From Fibrobacter sp. UWB4 (GTDB lineage: Bacteria > Fibrobacterota > Fibrobacteria > Fibrobacterales > Fibrobacteraceae): 64,000 nucleotides of DNA. A program made the position numbers and the translations under genes. The stretch lies in the NCBI RefSeq assembly GCF_002210345.1, contig NZ_MWQI01000001.1, forward strand, positions 930,001-994,000. The letters run 5' to 3'. Shown here one piece after another: positions 51,060 to 59,638 of this stretch; position 1 is the first letter of the stretch, and every line of letters starts with the position of its first letter. Below the pieces are notes generated by a model. The model did no database searches. It was given only the letters and a program-made list of their open reading frames with translations, and was not told the DNA's origin.

Positions 51060-52373
51060 TTACTTCTTGGCCTTAGCCTTGGCGGGCTTGGCTTCAACCT
51101 TAGCCTCTGGAGCCTTGGCGGCATCGTCGGCCTGCTTGACTTCGATCTTCCATTCGACATTCTTGCCGTTGAGAAGTTCTGCGATTTCCTTCTTCAGGTC
51201 TTCCTTTTCCTTTTCGAAAGCGGCATACTGCTTGTATGTGCCATCAGGATTCACGAGATAGACCTTCGGAACGTAGCCATCGCTATAGAGTTCACCGAAC
51301 TGGCGGGATTCATCCCAGACGACATTGACGTTTTCATCGAACTTGGCATCATCGATAAAGCGACGAATGCCCGACTTGTTGTTTCCACCACTAGCGATAG
51401 AAACTGTCGTAAGGCCCTTCGGGGCAAATTCCTTTGCAATTTCGAGAATCTGCGGAGCGGCGTGTGCGCAGTGACCGCAGGTTGCTGAGAAATAGAACAC
51501 CAAAAGCGGCTTGCCAGCAAAGCCCGTCAAATCTTCAGCCTTGACTGTAATGCCAGAAGCCTTCACCTTGAAGTTCATCTTGGCAGGCATGCCGTTTGCA
51601 AGCGTATCGCCACGAAGAGAAGCGACTTCGGCCTTGAGCTTTTCTTCTTCGGCCTGCTGCTTCTTGACCATTTCGTCACGGATCGTTTTCATCTTTTCGG
51701 TGTAGCGGTTACCAACTGCCTTAAGAGAATCTTCCGAGAGAGTCAACGTGAAAGTCGTATCGCGAACTTTCTTGCCGGCATCGCGAACGCCAAGGACGAA
51801 GTAGTCCGGATCAAAGTCCGTCTGGAACTGACGGCCAATGCTATAGAACTGGTTTCCGAACTGGACGCCGATGACATAGGAGAACTTCTGCTGTTCCGAA
51901 GGATCCTGCGGAAGCTTGACGTCTGTGTATTTGACTTCGGGAGCAGCTGTAACCGGCTGTGCTTTTTCAAGAGAATCGACATAAGCGCGAATTTGAGCTT
52001 CGTCCATCCCCTTTGTTACGCTTGTATCGGGGCGAGTGCTTATATAGCGCTCTTGCATCGTCATCTGGATACGCTTGTTGATGATGCCCAGAGAATCCTG
52101 CGGAATCTGAAGCTTTGCCGTAGAGTCGTTTATATTTGCAATTGCGTCACGGAATGCCTGAACCACGACATCTTCATCAATTCCCTGTCCCGTGCGCATC
52201 GGAAGATTCAAAAAGTTCTGAAGACCAAACTGGGCACCAAGCATATAGGCAAACTTCTGGTCATCTGTAGAATTAGGCGTAATATTGGCAACCTTAGTAA
52301 CCGGTTTCTGTGTTTCGCCACAAGCTACCAAAGCAAGGGCTGCAGCACCAAGAGCAATCTTTTTAAGTTTCAT
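51060..52373 (-). CDS. Lipoprotein with two FKBP-N-like repeats and a thioredoxin-like domain
   Basis: The 437-residue protein has a lipoprotein signal (LALVAC, Cys18). Two related helical repeats follow: DDQKFAYMLGAQFGLQNF near 37 and EQQKFSYVIGVQFGNQFY near 163. They resemble the dimerisation domain that precedes FKBP-type isomerases, but no isomerase domain follows. Instead residues about 270-410 form a TlpA/AhpC-like thioredoxin fold with the redox motif CGHC in FSATCGHCAHAAP. The C-terminal 20 residues are a Lys/Ala/Pro tail. It probably acts in the periplasm in disulfide exchange or envelope protein folding. Its start, MKLKKIALGAAALA, is a clear signal sequence. Confidence 0.85.
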   Translation of the reverse strand: MKLKKIALGAAALALVACGETQKPVTKVANITPNSTDDQKFAYMLGAQFGLQNFLNLPMRTGQGIDEDVVVQAFRDAIANINDSTAKLQIPQDSLGIINKRIQMTMQERYISTRPDTSVTKGMDEAQIRAYVDSLEKAQPVTAAPEVKYTDVKLPQDPSEQQKFSYVIGVQFGNQFYSIGRQFQTDFDPDYFVLGVRDAGKKVRDTTFTLTLSEDSLKAVGNRYTEKMKTIRDEMVKKQQAEEEKLKAEVASLRGDTLANGMPAKMNFKVKASGITVKAEDLTGFAGKPLLVFYFSATCGHCAHAAPQILEIAKEFAPKGLTTVSIASGGNNKSGIRRFIDDAKFDENVNVVWDESRQFGELYSDGYVPKVYLVNPDGTYKQYAAFEKEKEDLKKEIAELLNGKNVEWKIEVKQADDAAKAPEAKVEAKPAKAKAKK

Positions 52374-52447
52374 TTTTAAAGACTCCTTAAAGTCAAAAAC
52401 ATTAGGGATATATACATCCCAAATTTTACCCGATAATATACATTTTT

Positions 52448-53566
52448 TTAACGAAGTGAATCGCGGACAAAACCATTTTTAGGCATTCCTTCGATCACCT
52501 TAAACGTACTTGAACCAATTACAGCACCATCTTTATATGCCGTTTCTACACGATAGGTTCCCTCAGGAATATTTTTCTTTCGGGAAAAGCTTCGGTATCC
52601 AGCATCCCGCCCCCCTCGGATAATCATCCGGCTTGATGAAATCTTGTCGGTCAGTTTGAAAGTCTGAGTGGCAGGAATCAGATAATACCACCGAAATTCA
52701 ATCGGGGCTTTAAGTTCCGCTGGGGCATAGACAGATGACATAAAGTAAATTTCTTCGCCTTCTTCTTTATGTATTGTCATTTGTGCAAAACCATTACGTT
52801 GCCAGAAATTAAGTTTATCCGCATCACAGGAATATGTTTCGTTGTCAAAATTTTTGCAGACAATTTGCTGTTTCAAAACGAGCGGTACAGGAGCAATCCA
52901 GTTTGCCACATATGCGATTGAAAGAACTAGCGTAATGGCAATGGGAGCAACAAGGGTGCGTTTATCACGTGAAAATTTAAGCCAAAGCAAATAACAAATT
53001 CCAATGGACAAGAATGTACTTAAAAAGAACCATAAAGCACCCATCGCATGAACCAAGTGCGGAATCAGAAAATTAAAGAACATCGTCCCTAGCAAACAAA
53101 AGAACGCTAGACATACACCAAATTTTTCATACTTCTCTTTCAAGAACTCATTGCCGACAAGGAGGGATACAAGGAACAACACAATAATGAACGAAGCTAT
53201 GGAACCCGAACTTTTGAAATAGCAAATGACAAGGGCGCTATAGAGATTGCCAAAACAGAATTGCACAATCCAGGTCAATCGGTCAATCCAAGATGAAGGC
53301 CATTCACGATTCAAAATTTTGCTGAAAAAAGATGGGGTGTCGTCTTCGCAATTTTCATCATCGATAACGAGCCTTGTCGCAATGAAATATATCGAGAGTA
53401 AAGCAAGCAAATAATAGAACGACAAAAATATCAAGTCGCTCCCATAGACCTTGCTCCCGATGGTCATCGAATCCCAGCTGAAACCGCCCAAAAAAGCAAT
53501 CGCCGGAATGAACTTTTCAAGTTTTTGAACTGCGGCTTTTTCGCGCAAATGGTTTATAAAATCCAT
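52448..53566 (-). CDS. Membrane protein with C-terminal DUF2914 domain
   Basis: The protein has about seven to eight transmembrane helices in residues 20-240 and a soluble C-terminal DUF2914 domain (MSSVYAPAELKAPIEFRWYYL, IRGGRDAGYRSFSRK, GTYRVETAYKDGAVIGSSTFKV). The function of the family is unknown to me. The frame extends to 53602, but a TAATTTTG/TATAAT element (53579-53588) lies inside that extension, so the ATG at 53566 is preferred. The gene is divergent from the secreted protein at 53730. Confidence 0.78.
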   Translation of the reverse strand: MDFINHLREKAAVQKLEKFIPAIAFLGGFSWDSMTIGSKVYGSDLIFLSFYYLLALLSIYFIATRLVIDDENCEDDTPSFFSKILNREWPSSWIDRLTWIVQFCFGNLYSALVICYFKSSGSIASFIIVLFLVSLLVGNEFLKEKYEKFGVCLAFFCLLGTMFFNFLIPHLVHAMGALWFFLSTFLSIGICYLLWLKFSRDKRTLVAPIAITLVLSIAYVANWIAPVPLVLKQQIVCKNFDNETYSCDADKLNFWQRNGFAQMTIHKEEGEEIYFMSSVYAPAELKAPIEFRWYYLIPATQTFKLTDKISSSRMIIRGGRDAGYRSFSRKKNIPEGTYRVETAYKDGAVIGSSTFKVIEGMPKNGFVRDSLR

Positions 53567-53729
53567 GACCGAAAAATACAAAATTATAGGAAAATCCGCC
53601 ATAGAGGGCTATACATTACATGCAGGTTCCTATATGCAACGCATGTAACAAAAAAAGAAAATCAAAAAAAACACACATTGCAATCAAAAACAAGTTAAAT
53701 TATAAATGTTATTACCAAAGGAGAAATTT

Positions 53730-54686
53730 ATGAAGAAATTGGTTTTATTGCTTTTATGGTTATCTTCTTTGACATTTGCAGAAACATTTACCATTCACAT
53801 TCTTATTCCCAATGACAGTTGTTGGATAAAATCAGGAGCTGGATTAGTAATTAATAACGATGGATTCTTACAAGCCATGCAAAAAGACGATTATTATCCG
53901 GGTTGGTATTCGTACAGTTGGGACAATGCTAATTTGCCAGATTCTGTTCTATTTTACTGCAATGATGATAAGACTTTGGAACACCCCATTGGTTTAAGTG
54001 AAATTGGAGATGGTACATTAGAATCTTTTGAAATAAAGCTTTTTATTAAATTTTTTAAACTCGAAAGTTCAAAAAACAATTCGTTGTATTACGTTCCCGA
54101 TATAGAATTCTATAGAAATGATTTGGAATCATATGTCGATTGTAATATAACAGATATAGACATTCGTTCAGTCTGCTACTACAAAAAAAGGTATACAGAT
54201 CTCCATCCGCCTTATGAGCCACCGATCAAGGAACCACAATTAGATATTTATTTTAGCATAGTAAACTCATTGGGGGATACGATCCAAACCGAAACACAAG
54301 TCACTTGTGATACAAATAAAATTGTCAGCTACTGCGGTGGAGAAAATATAGCCATACGAAGCAACAAATTGCCAATGGGAGAATACCAAGTCATTTTAAA
54401 AATTATTTCAGAAGGAAAAGAAATGCATTATGTAGCAAACATCATTTCTGAAAATCCAATGGGACTAAAAAAAACAAATCCAGAAGCATCTAAAGCTTAT
54501 GTAACGACAACCGAAAACAACATTCGAATTTTCAGTCCACAGCCCAAAGCGTACGCCATTATCAATCCCATGGGGCGAATAGTCCAAAAAGGAAGTGTCA
54601 AGGGGTCAACGAATATCATCATGTCGCCAGGCTCCTATTGGGTAAAGCTTGGTTCAGAGACTCTCCGAGTACAAGTATTCAATTAG
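53730..54686 (+). CDS. Hypothetical secreted protein with sorting-like C-terminus
   Basis: I do not recognise the family. The protein of about 318 residues has a signal peptide (MKKLVLLLLWLSSLTFA). Its body is rich in Tyr, Asn and Asp with several cysteines. It ends NNIRIFSPQPKAYAIINPMGRIV...GSYWVKLGSETLRVQVFN, which resembles the C-terminal sorting tails of the GH43 and GH30 proteins here. The gene is markedly A/T-rich compared with proS next to it, suggesting a different history. AAAGGAG seven bases before the ATG at 53730 selects that start over the in-frame ATG at 53706. Confidence 0.72.
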   Translation: MKKLVLLLLWLSSLTFAETFTIHILIPNDSCWIKSGAGLVINNDGFLQAMQKDDYYPGWYSYSWDNANLPDSVLFYCNDDKTLEHPIGLSEIGDGTLESFEIKLFIKFFKLESSKNNSLYYVPDIEFYRNDLESYVDCNITDIDIRSVCYYKKRYTDLHPPYEPPIKEPQLDIYFSIVNSLGDTIQTETQVTCDTNKIVSYCGGENIAIRSNKLPMGEYQVILKIISEGKEMHYVANIISENPMGLKKTNPEASKAYVTTTENNIRIFSPQPKAYAIINPMGRIVQKGSVKGSTNIIMSPGSYWVKLGSETLRVQVFN

Positions 54687-54765
54687 TTTTGATTTGGAGA
54701 GCGCTTGTCCGGTGATGGCTTTTTAGCTACATTTACGCCGTAAAAAATTTAAAAAGGCAAAAACA

Positions 54766-56460
54766 ATGAAACTCTCCAAGTATTTTTACGTCACGCTCCG
54801 CGAAACGCCGAGCGATGCCACCATGCCCTCCCACATCTTCCTCATGCGCGGCGGTTACATCAAGCCTGTTTCTACCGGTATCTATTCCATGATGCCGATG
54901 GGTTTCCGCGTTATCCAGAAGATCGTGAACATCATCCGCGAAGAAATGAACAAGATTGGCGGTATCGAAGTGGACCTGCCGGTGGTGCAGACCGCTGAAC
55001 TCTGGAGCGAATCTGGCCGTTACCAGGCCATTGGCGAAGAACTCCTCCGCTTCAAGGACCGCAACAACCACAACATGGTGCTCGCCATGACGCACGAAGA
55101 AGCCATGACCGACCTCGTGCGCTACGTGCTCAACAGCTACAAGCAGCTCCCGGTGATGCTCTACCAGTTCAAGACCAAGTACCGTGACGAAGCCCGTGCC
55201 CGCGGCGGTCTTATCCGCGTTCGCGAATTCTTGATGAAGGATGCTTACAGTTTCCACACCAGCCAGGAAGACCTCGACCGTCACTACCAGGAAGAATACG
55301 ATGCCTACCTCCGCATCTATCGTCGCGTGGGCATTGAACCGGTGGTGGTACAGAGCGATACGGGTATCATGGGTGGTAAGGTTGCTCACGAATTCATGCT
55401 CGACACTCCGAACGGCGAAGACTACCTGATTCTCTGCAAGAAGTGCGGCTACCAGGCCAACCGCGAAATCGCTAAGTTCCAGCGCGTTCCGTTCAAGGGC
55501 GACGAAAATGCAGCTCTCGAAAAGGTCGAAACTCCGCACTGCGCAAGCATCGAAGATCTCACCAAGTTCCTGAACGTTCCGGCTGAATCGACCGCCAAGT
55601 GCGTGTTCTTCGACTTCGAAGGCAAGCTCATCACGGTCGTTGTTCCGGGGAACCTCGACGTTTCCGAAATCAAGCTCCACAACCTGCTGAAGGCCAAGGA
55701 ACTCTATCCGGCCGAAGACAGCCTGATTAAGGCTTGCGGCATGGTTCCGGGCTTTGCCTCTCCGATCAATTCTCACGACACGCGCATCATCGTCGATGAA
55801 GCGATTGCCGATTCCTTCGACCTCGTCACCGGCGCAAACGAAGAGGGCTTCCACTTCAAGCATTGCAACCCGAAGCGCGACTTCCCGAAGTTCGAAGTGG
55901 CCGACATTGCAGAAGCTTCCGAAGTCTGCAAGTGCCCCTGCTGCGGCGAACTCCTCACAGAAACTCGCGGCATCGAAATGGGCAATATCTTCAAGCTTGG
56001 CACCAAGTTCTCTGAATCCATGGGCGCCAAGTTCCTCACTGCTGAAAAGACGACCGCACCGGCCATCATGGGCTGCTACGGCATCGGCGTGGGCCGCTTG
56101 ATGGCTTCCGTCGTCGAAAACAGCCACGATGACTTCGGCCCGATCTGGCCCAAGTCCATCGCTCCGTTCCAGGTGGAAATCGTCCCGATCGGCAAGGAAG
56201 CCGAACTCATGGAACTCGCCGAGAAGTTCGAAAAGGAACTCGAAGCCGCCGGCATCGACGTGCTCGTGGACGACCGCGACGAACGTCCGGGCGTGAAGTT
56301 CAAGGACGCCGACCTGTGGGGTTCTCCGGTGCGTATCGCCATCGGCAAGAAGGGCCTTGCGAATGGTGAAGTTGAATGGAAGTTCCGCAACGAAAAGCAG
56401 TTCACCATGGTCAAGGTCGAAGACGTCATCGCCAAAGCCAAGGCTTATTTCGCTGAGTAA
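54766..56460 (+). CDS. proS: Prolyl-tRNA synthetase
   Basis: ProRS charges tRNA-Pro. The 564-residue protein is the bacterial form with an insertion editing domain between motifs 2 and 3. The N-terminus has PSHIFLMRGGYIKPVSTGIYSMMPMG, and class II motif 2 is YRDEARARGGLIRVREFLMKDAYSF. The INS domain spans about 230-385, with GNLDVSEIKLHNLLKAKEL. Motif 3 is CYGIGVGRLMASVVE, and the anticodon domain begins PFQVEIVPIG. It uses strongly biased codons like dnaK, as expected for a highly expressed gene. Confidence 0.97.
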   Translation: MKLSKYFYVTLRETPSDATMPSHIFLMRGGYIKPVSTGIYSMMPMGFRVIQKIVNIIREEMNKIGGIEVDLPVVQTAELWSESGRYQAIGEELLRFKDRNNHNMVLAMTHEEAMTDLVRYVLNSYKQLPVMLYQFKTKYRDEARARGGLIRVREFLMKDAYSFHTSQEDLDRHYQEEYDAYLRIYRRVGIEPVVVQSDTGIMGGKVAHEFMLDTPNGEDYLILCKKCGYQANREIAKFQRVPFKGDENAALEKVETPHCASIEDLTKFLNVPAESTAKCVFFDFEGKLITVVVPGNLDVSEIKLHNLLKAKELYPAEDSLIKACGMVPGFASPINSHDTRIIVDEAIADSFDLVTGANEEGFHFKHCNPKRDFPKFEVADIAEASEVCKCPCCGELLTETRGIEMGNIFKLGTKFSESMGAKFLTAEKTTAPAIMGCYGIGVGRLMASVVENSHDDFGPIWPKSIAPFQVEIVPIGKEAELMELAEKFEKELEAAGIDVLVDDRDERPGVKFKDADLWGSPVRIAIGKKGLANGEVEWKFRNEKQFTMVKVEDVIAKAKAYFAE

Positions 56461-56520
56461 GACGAAAGAACGCCCGCATTAGCGGGCTACAGACGAGAGA
56501 CGAAAGCGTGTACAGATGTC

Positions 56521-56598
56521 ATGCCGCACTCTGTTGCGGCATCGCCATTTCAACACAGACTTTTAAATTGCAAGCCTGCTTTACGAGCAGGCTTTTTT
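56521..56598 (+). terminator. Hairpins and terminator after proS
   Basis: ATGCCGCA / TGCGGCAT (56521-56542) is followed by AGCCTGCT / AGCAGGCT (56573-56593) with TTTTTTC. The second is the likely terminator. A CGCCCGC/GCGGGC hairpin lies closer to the stop, near 56470-56487. Confidence 0.8.
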
Positions 56599-56646
56599 CT
56601 TTGCCCGATTTCCCCTTCCATGTAAAATTGATTATCTTATTAAGGT

Positions 56647-57939
56647 ATGACGAACTCTATAGACTGGTCTGTGGGCTGGTGCTATGTATGCACCGTGCTC
56701 TTGCTTTTATTGATTGTCACCATTTTGCTGTTGCTCGACTACTGGAAGAGGCAAAGGCTTTATACGCTTTTTGCGGGCAACCTCGGTGAGTTCATCGTCG
56801 TACTTTCCGACAAGTTTGAATTTATCAGTTCGCTTCCGCAGTTCATGTCGGACCCGCTCTTTGACAACTTGAGCAAGGACCGCCTGTTTCGAGATATTCT
56901 GCCGCCCAAAGACTGGGCTCGTCTCAAACTTTACATTGACGATATCGACAAGCACCCCGAAATGCCGTTTATGTTCTCGTACAAGCGCGACGACGGCACC
57001 ATGCTCTGGTTCGAAATGCGATGCCAGCACCAGCGTCTTTCGATGGACGAATCTCGTTACATCTGCTTGATCAAGAATATCTCGAACACCGTCGAAAACC
57101 AGCACCGTCTAGACGAAGCCGAAACAAAGCTGAAATCGCTCTTGCGTAACACAGGCGACTTCCTGTGGAAATTCGATTTCGAAAGCCGCCAGCTCTTTTT
57201 GCTTACACCGATGATGGACGACGACTACCGCGACGTGCCTCGCTCTGGCGGTGTTGTCGATATTGAATCGCTCATGCCTGAAGACGACTTCAAGTTGCTC
57301 GAACGCGTGATGAATGAATGCATGATGAAAGCCGGTGGCGAAGCCGCCTATGACGACAAAGGCCACTTGCTCGATGAACAGAGCCAGCTCAATCGCCTCG
57401 CCAATGAAAACGCACGTTTCGGAACGCTCAAGATTCGTTGCTGGAACAGCGAAAAGAACCTCGTGTGGTACGACTTCCGTGGGCACCTCGCCCCCGATGA
57501 CGAAGACCGCATTGTGATGATGGGTTCTGCCCGCCGTGTTGAAACATCCCCAGAAATTCCGTTCCTCATGAAGAGCGGTGTTGAAGAATCTCTGATAAAT
57601 TCACTTTTCAATTTCCCGAACATCGGTATTTTCTGGGTGGATCGCAACTTCACCATTCTCGGATGCAACAACGCCTTCGCCACAGATTCAGGCTTTGCCA
57701 AAACGGACGAAGTCGTCAATCAATCTTTGAAAGATGTCATCTCCGTCAAGTACCTCCCCTATTACGATTCCATGATCAAGGACGTGTTTGATAACGGCTC
57801 GCCCAAAAGCTGGAAGGGCAAATTTGACGATAGCGATCTGATTTGCGCCATCAACGTAGTGCCGATGCTCAAGTCGCTCCTCAAGTCCGGCTATACCGTG
57901 AGCCGCGTACTATGCGTCTACATGCGAATCTCGGGATAA
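56647..57939 (+). CDS. Membrane-anchored PAS-domain protein without visible output domain
   Basis: The 430-residue protein has one N-terminal transmembrane helix (about 11-31) and three PAS-like segments, about 38-150, 160-290 and 320-425. WFEMRCQHQRLSMDESRYICLIKNIS and VWYDFRGHLAPDDEDRIVMMGSARRV are typical of the PAS core and C-terminal cap. No kinase, GGDEF, EAL or HTH follows, so it may work by protein contact or be a truncated sensor. The last 25 bp of the gene recur with one mismatch at 58822-58846, between the two lipoprotein genes downstream. Confidence 0.75.
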   Translation: MTNSIDWSVGWCYVCTVLLLLLIVTILLLLDYWKRQRLYTLFAGNLGEFIVVLSDKFEFISSLPQFMSDPLFDNLSKDRLFRDILPPKDWARLKLYIDDIDKHPEMPFMFSYKRDDGTMLWFEMRCQHQRLSMDESRYICLIKNISNTVENQHRLDEAETKLKSLLRNTGDFLWKFDFESRQLFLLTPMMDDDYRDVPRSGGVVDIESLMPEDDFKLLERVMNECMMKAGGEAAYDDKGHLLDEQSQLNRLANENARFGTLKIRCWNSEKNLVWYDFRGHLAPDDEDRIVMMGSARRVETSPEIPFLMKSGVEESLINSLFNFPNIGIFWVDRNFTILGCNNAFATDSGFAKTDEVVNQSLKDVISVKYLPYYDSMIKDVFDNGSPKSWKGKFDDSDLICAINVVPMLKSLLKSGYTVSRVLCVYMRISG

Positions 57940-57942
57940 GCA
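57918..57942. repeat. 25-bp sequence shared with 58822-58846
   Basis: CTACATGCGAATCTCGGGAT (start shown) spans the PAS gene stop codon and recurs at 58822 with a single A/G difference. Each copy sits next to the 3' end of one of the two paralogous lipoprotein genes. Confidence 0.75.
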
Positions 57943-57974
57943 CGGCGACTATCGCCAGAGCCGCCTCTATCGAC

Positions 57975-58700
57975 CTAAATAATATAATCGACCATTAAAG
58001 AAAATTGATACGCTTTATACGTATAATTTCGGCTAAAGCTTGCTTCTATGCCAATTGTTTTTGCTTCTACAGGTATAGACAAGTATCCGCCACCACCAAA
58101 TTCATAGAAATAGAAACTGGATGGCCAATTTGCAGGAAAGCCGCCACCATGTTCCGTATATGCAGCAACTGTACGAGAGAAATGCTGCGTCAACCCCACT
58201 TTCATTCCATTATTCAATTCAATTTGTTCAATCAAGCTCACTCCAAAACCTTTATTTTCCGCATAGTAATCATAATCTTCATCGTCTTTTCCCTCAAAAA
58301 GAGCCAATAAAGGAAATATATTCGACCAAACCATAGTTCCAAAATGATCGGATGCAAAACCAATATAGCCATAGGGATAAGTCATCTGTAATCCGAATCC
58401 ATACGCAAAATAACCATATCTTGAGCCTCCTTGAACATTCAAATTAAAATTCCATTCCTTGCGGATTTCATAAGGAGTTTCTTTAATAACGTCTCCAGTT
58501 TTTTCAGCATTTACTGTAGTTAATCCAGTAATACTAACACCTCCTAAAACCGAAGATTTTGGAGCAGCGGAATTTTGTAAATCCGATTGCTTTGGGGATG
58601 TCATGAAAATAACTGCGGAAGGGGGACGCGTCGCGCACCCCACAAGATAAATAAAGCAAAAAAGCAACAATACATTTTTCACGTTCAACTTATTGAACAT
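57975..58700 (-). CDS. Hypothetical lipoprotein, barrel-like, paralogue 1
   Basis: The protein of about 241 residues has a lipoprotein signal ending YLVGC. Then it has TRPPSAVIF, an SVLGGVSITGLTTV segment and Gly/Tyr/Phe-rich strands (YGYFAYGFGLQMTYPYGYIGFASDHFGTMVWSN), which suggest a small beta-barrel or surface sandwich. The next gene upstream encodes a related protein with the same order of features. The frame is open to 58739, but the ATG at 58700 is preceded by GTGGAGA and starts nearer the hydrophobic signal. Function unknown; probably outer-membrane associated. Confidence 0.7.
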   Translation of the reverse strand: MFNKLNVKNVLLLFCFIYLVGCATRPPSAVIFMTSPKQSDLQNSAAPKSSVLGGVSITGLTTVNAEKTGDVIKETPYEIRKEWNFNLNVQGGSRYGYFAYGFGLQMTYPYGYIGFASDHFGTMVWSNIFPLLALFEGKDDEDYDYYAENKGFGVSLIEQIELNNGMKVGLTQHFSRTVAAYTEHGGGFPANWPSSFYFYEFGGGGYLSIPVEAKTIGIEASFSRNYTYKAYQFSLMVDYII

Positions 58701-58821
58701 AATAATATTCTCCACGAAAATATAAGACGAGCGCTTCATGAAAAGTTCGAATCAAAAAAAATGGGATTCTAAGAACATGTTTCATAATGATATAATTTAC
58801 AAAATCGTCCGCATAAAATAT

Positions 58822-58846
58822 GGCTACATGCGAATCTCAGGATAAG
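58822..58846. repeat. 25-bp copy of the PAS gene 3' end
   Basis: One mismatch to 57918-57942. It lies just beyond the 3' end of lipoprotein paralogue 2 (stop at 58856), mirroring the first copy's position relative to paralogue 1. Confidence 0.75.
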
Positions 58847-58855
58847 CAAATAAAA

Positions 58856-59515
58856 TCACAATCCCAAAAGATTTAAGGTAAACGCAAAGTGGTTTGCCTT
58901 GTTGTCAATGTCGTAACTGTACCTAAATTCAGCACCCCAATGCAACTTAAAACCGGTCTTATACATAAGATAAGTGCCGCCACCAAACTCGAAATAATCA
59001 ATTGTAACGCCAAAAAATTCGCCACAGTCACCATTATCTTCTTTGCAACCAACATGACTCTTGGAACGGGATGCAAATTGAAATAAGCCTACATGCAATT
59101 TTCCCGTTGGCGAAATCTGCTCCATTACATTTATACCACCGGCGGCAAACGATCCCCACCCCATCACACCAAAATGGTCAAAAGCAACACCTAACGAGAC
59201 AAAAGGCGTGAAAAACTGGAAGCCGCCTCCAATTTCAAAATGATCTATAAAATGATAAACCGGGACAGAGACATCTATTACGCCCTCATCCTTGAGTCCA
59301 TAAACGTGATTACCGACTGTATCTTTTTTCGATTCGTTCGAATTTGAAGCGAAAGCCCGCATCCCCGTTACCGATAACCCAAGCACAGTTTTAGACGAAT
59401 CATTTACACTCTGGTAGGCTTCCATAAACGCGCCCGCAGAAAGCGGTCGCATCGAACAGCCTACCAACAGTAACAAGGCGAAAGTCCACAAAAGAAGTTT
59501 TAACAAGTTTATCAT
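58856..59515 (-). CDS. Hypothetical lipoprotein, barrel-like, paralogue 2
   Basis: The protein of about 219 residues has a lipoprotein signal ending LLLVGC. Then it has SMRPLSAGAFM, TVLGLSVTGMRAF and Gly/Phe-rich strands (FEIGGGFQFFTPFVSLGVAFDHFGVMGWGS). This matches paralogue 1 in layout: R-P-(P/L)-S-A after the cysteine, SVTG/SITG, and the AxDHFGxMxW motif. Each ends in an aromatic-rich strand. The frame extends to 59563, but a terminator stem for the GH94 gene lies there, so the ATG at 59515 is preferred. Function unknown. Confidence 0.7.
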   Translation of the reverse strand: MINLLKLLLWTFALLLLVGCSMRPLSAGAFMEAYQSVNDSSKTVLGLSVTGMRAFASNSNESKKDTVGNHVYGLKDEGVIDVSVPVYHFIDHFEIGGGFQFFTPFVSLGVAFDHFGVMGWGSFAAGGINVMEQISPTGKLHVGLFQFASRSKSHVGCKEDNGDCGEFFGVTIDYFEFGGGTYLMYKTGFKLHWGAEFRYSYDIDNKANHFAFTLNLLGL

Positions 59516-59554
59516 CTCACTTCTTAATATAAACAAATCCTCCAAGATGACAAC

Positions 59555-59623
59555 AAAAAACACCAGCCTCGTGAGAGACTGGCGCTTTTGAAAGTTAAAG
59601 GAGATTCCCGCTTTCGCGGGAAT
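59555..59623 (-). terminator. Hairpin and terminator after the cellobiose phosphorylase gene
   Basis: An ATTCCCGC/GCGGGAAT stem (59604-59623) is followed on the minus strand by a CCAGTC...GGCTGG stem (59562-59583) and TTTTTT (59560-59555). Confidence 0.8.
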
Positions 59624-59638
59624 GACATCCGAGTGAGA

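Noticed and set aside
54733-56127. 464-residue open frame antisense to proS
   Set aside because: A shadow of proS, again from codon bias.
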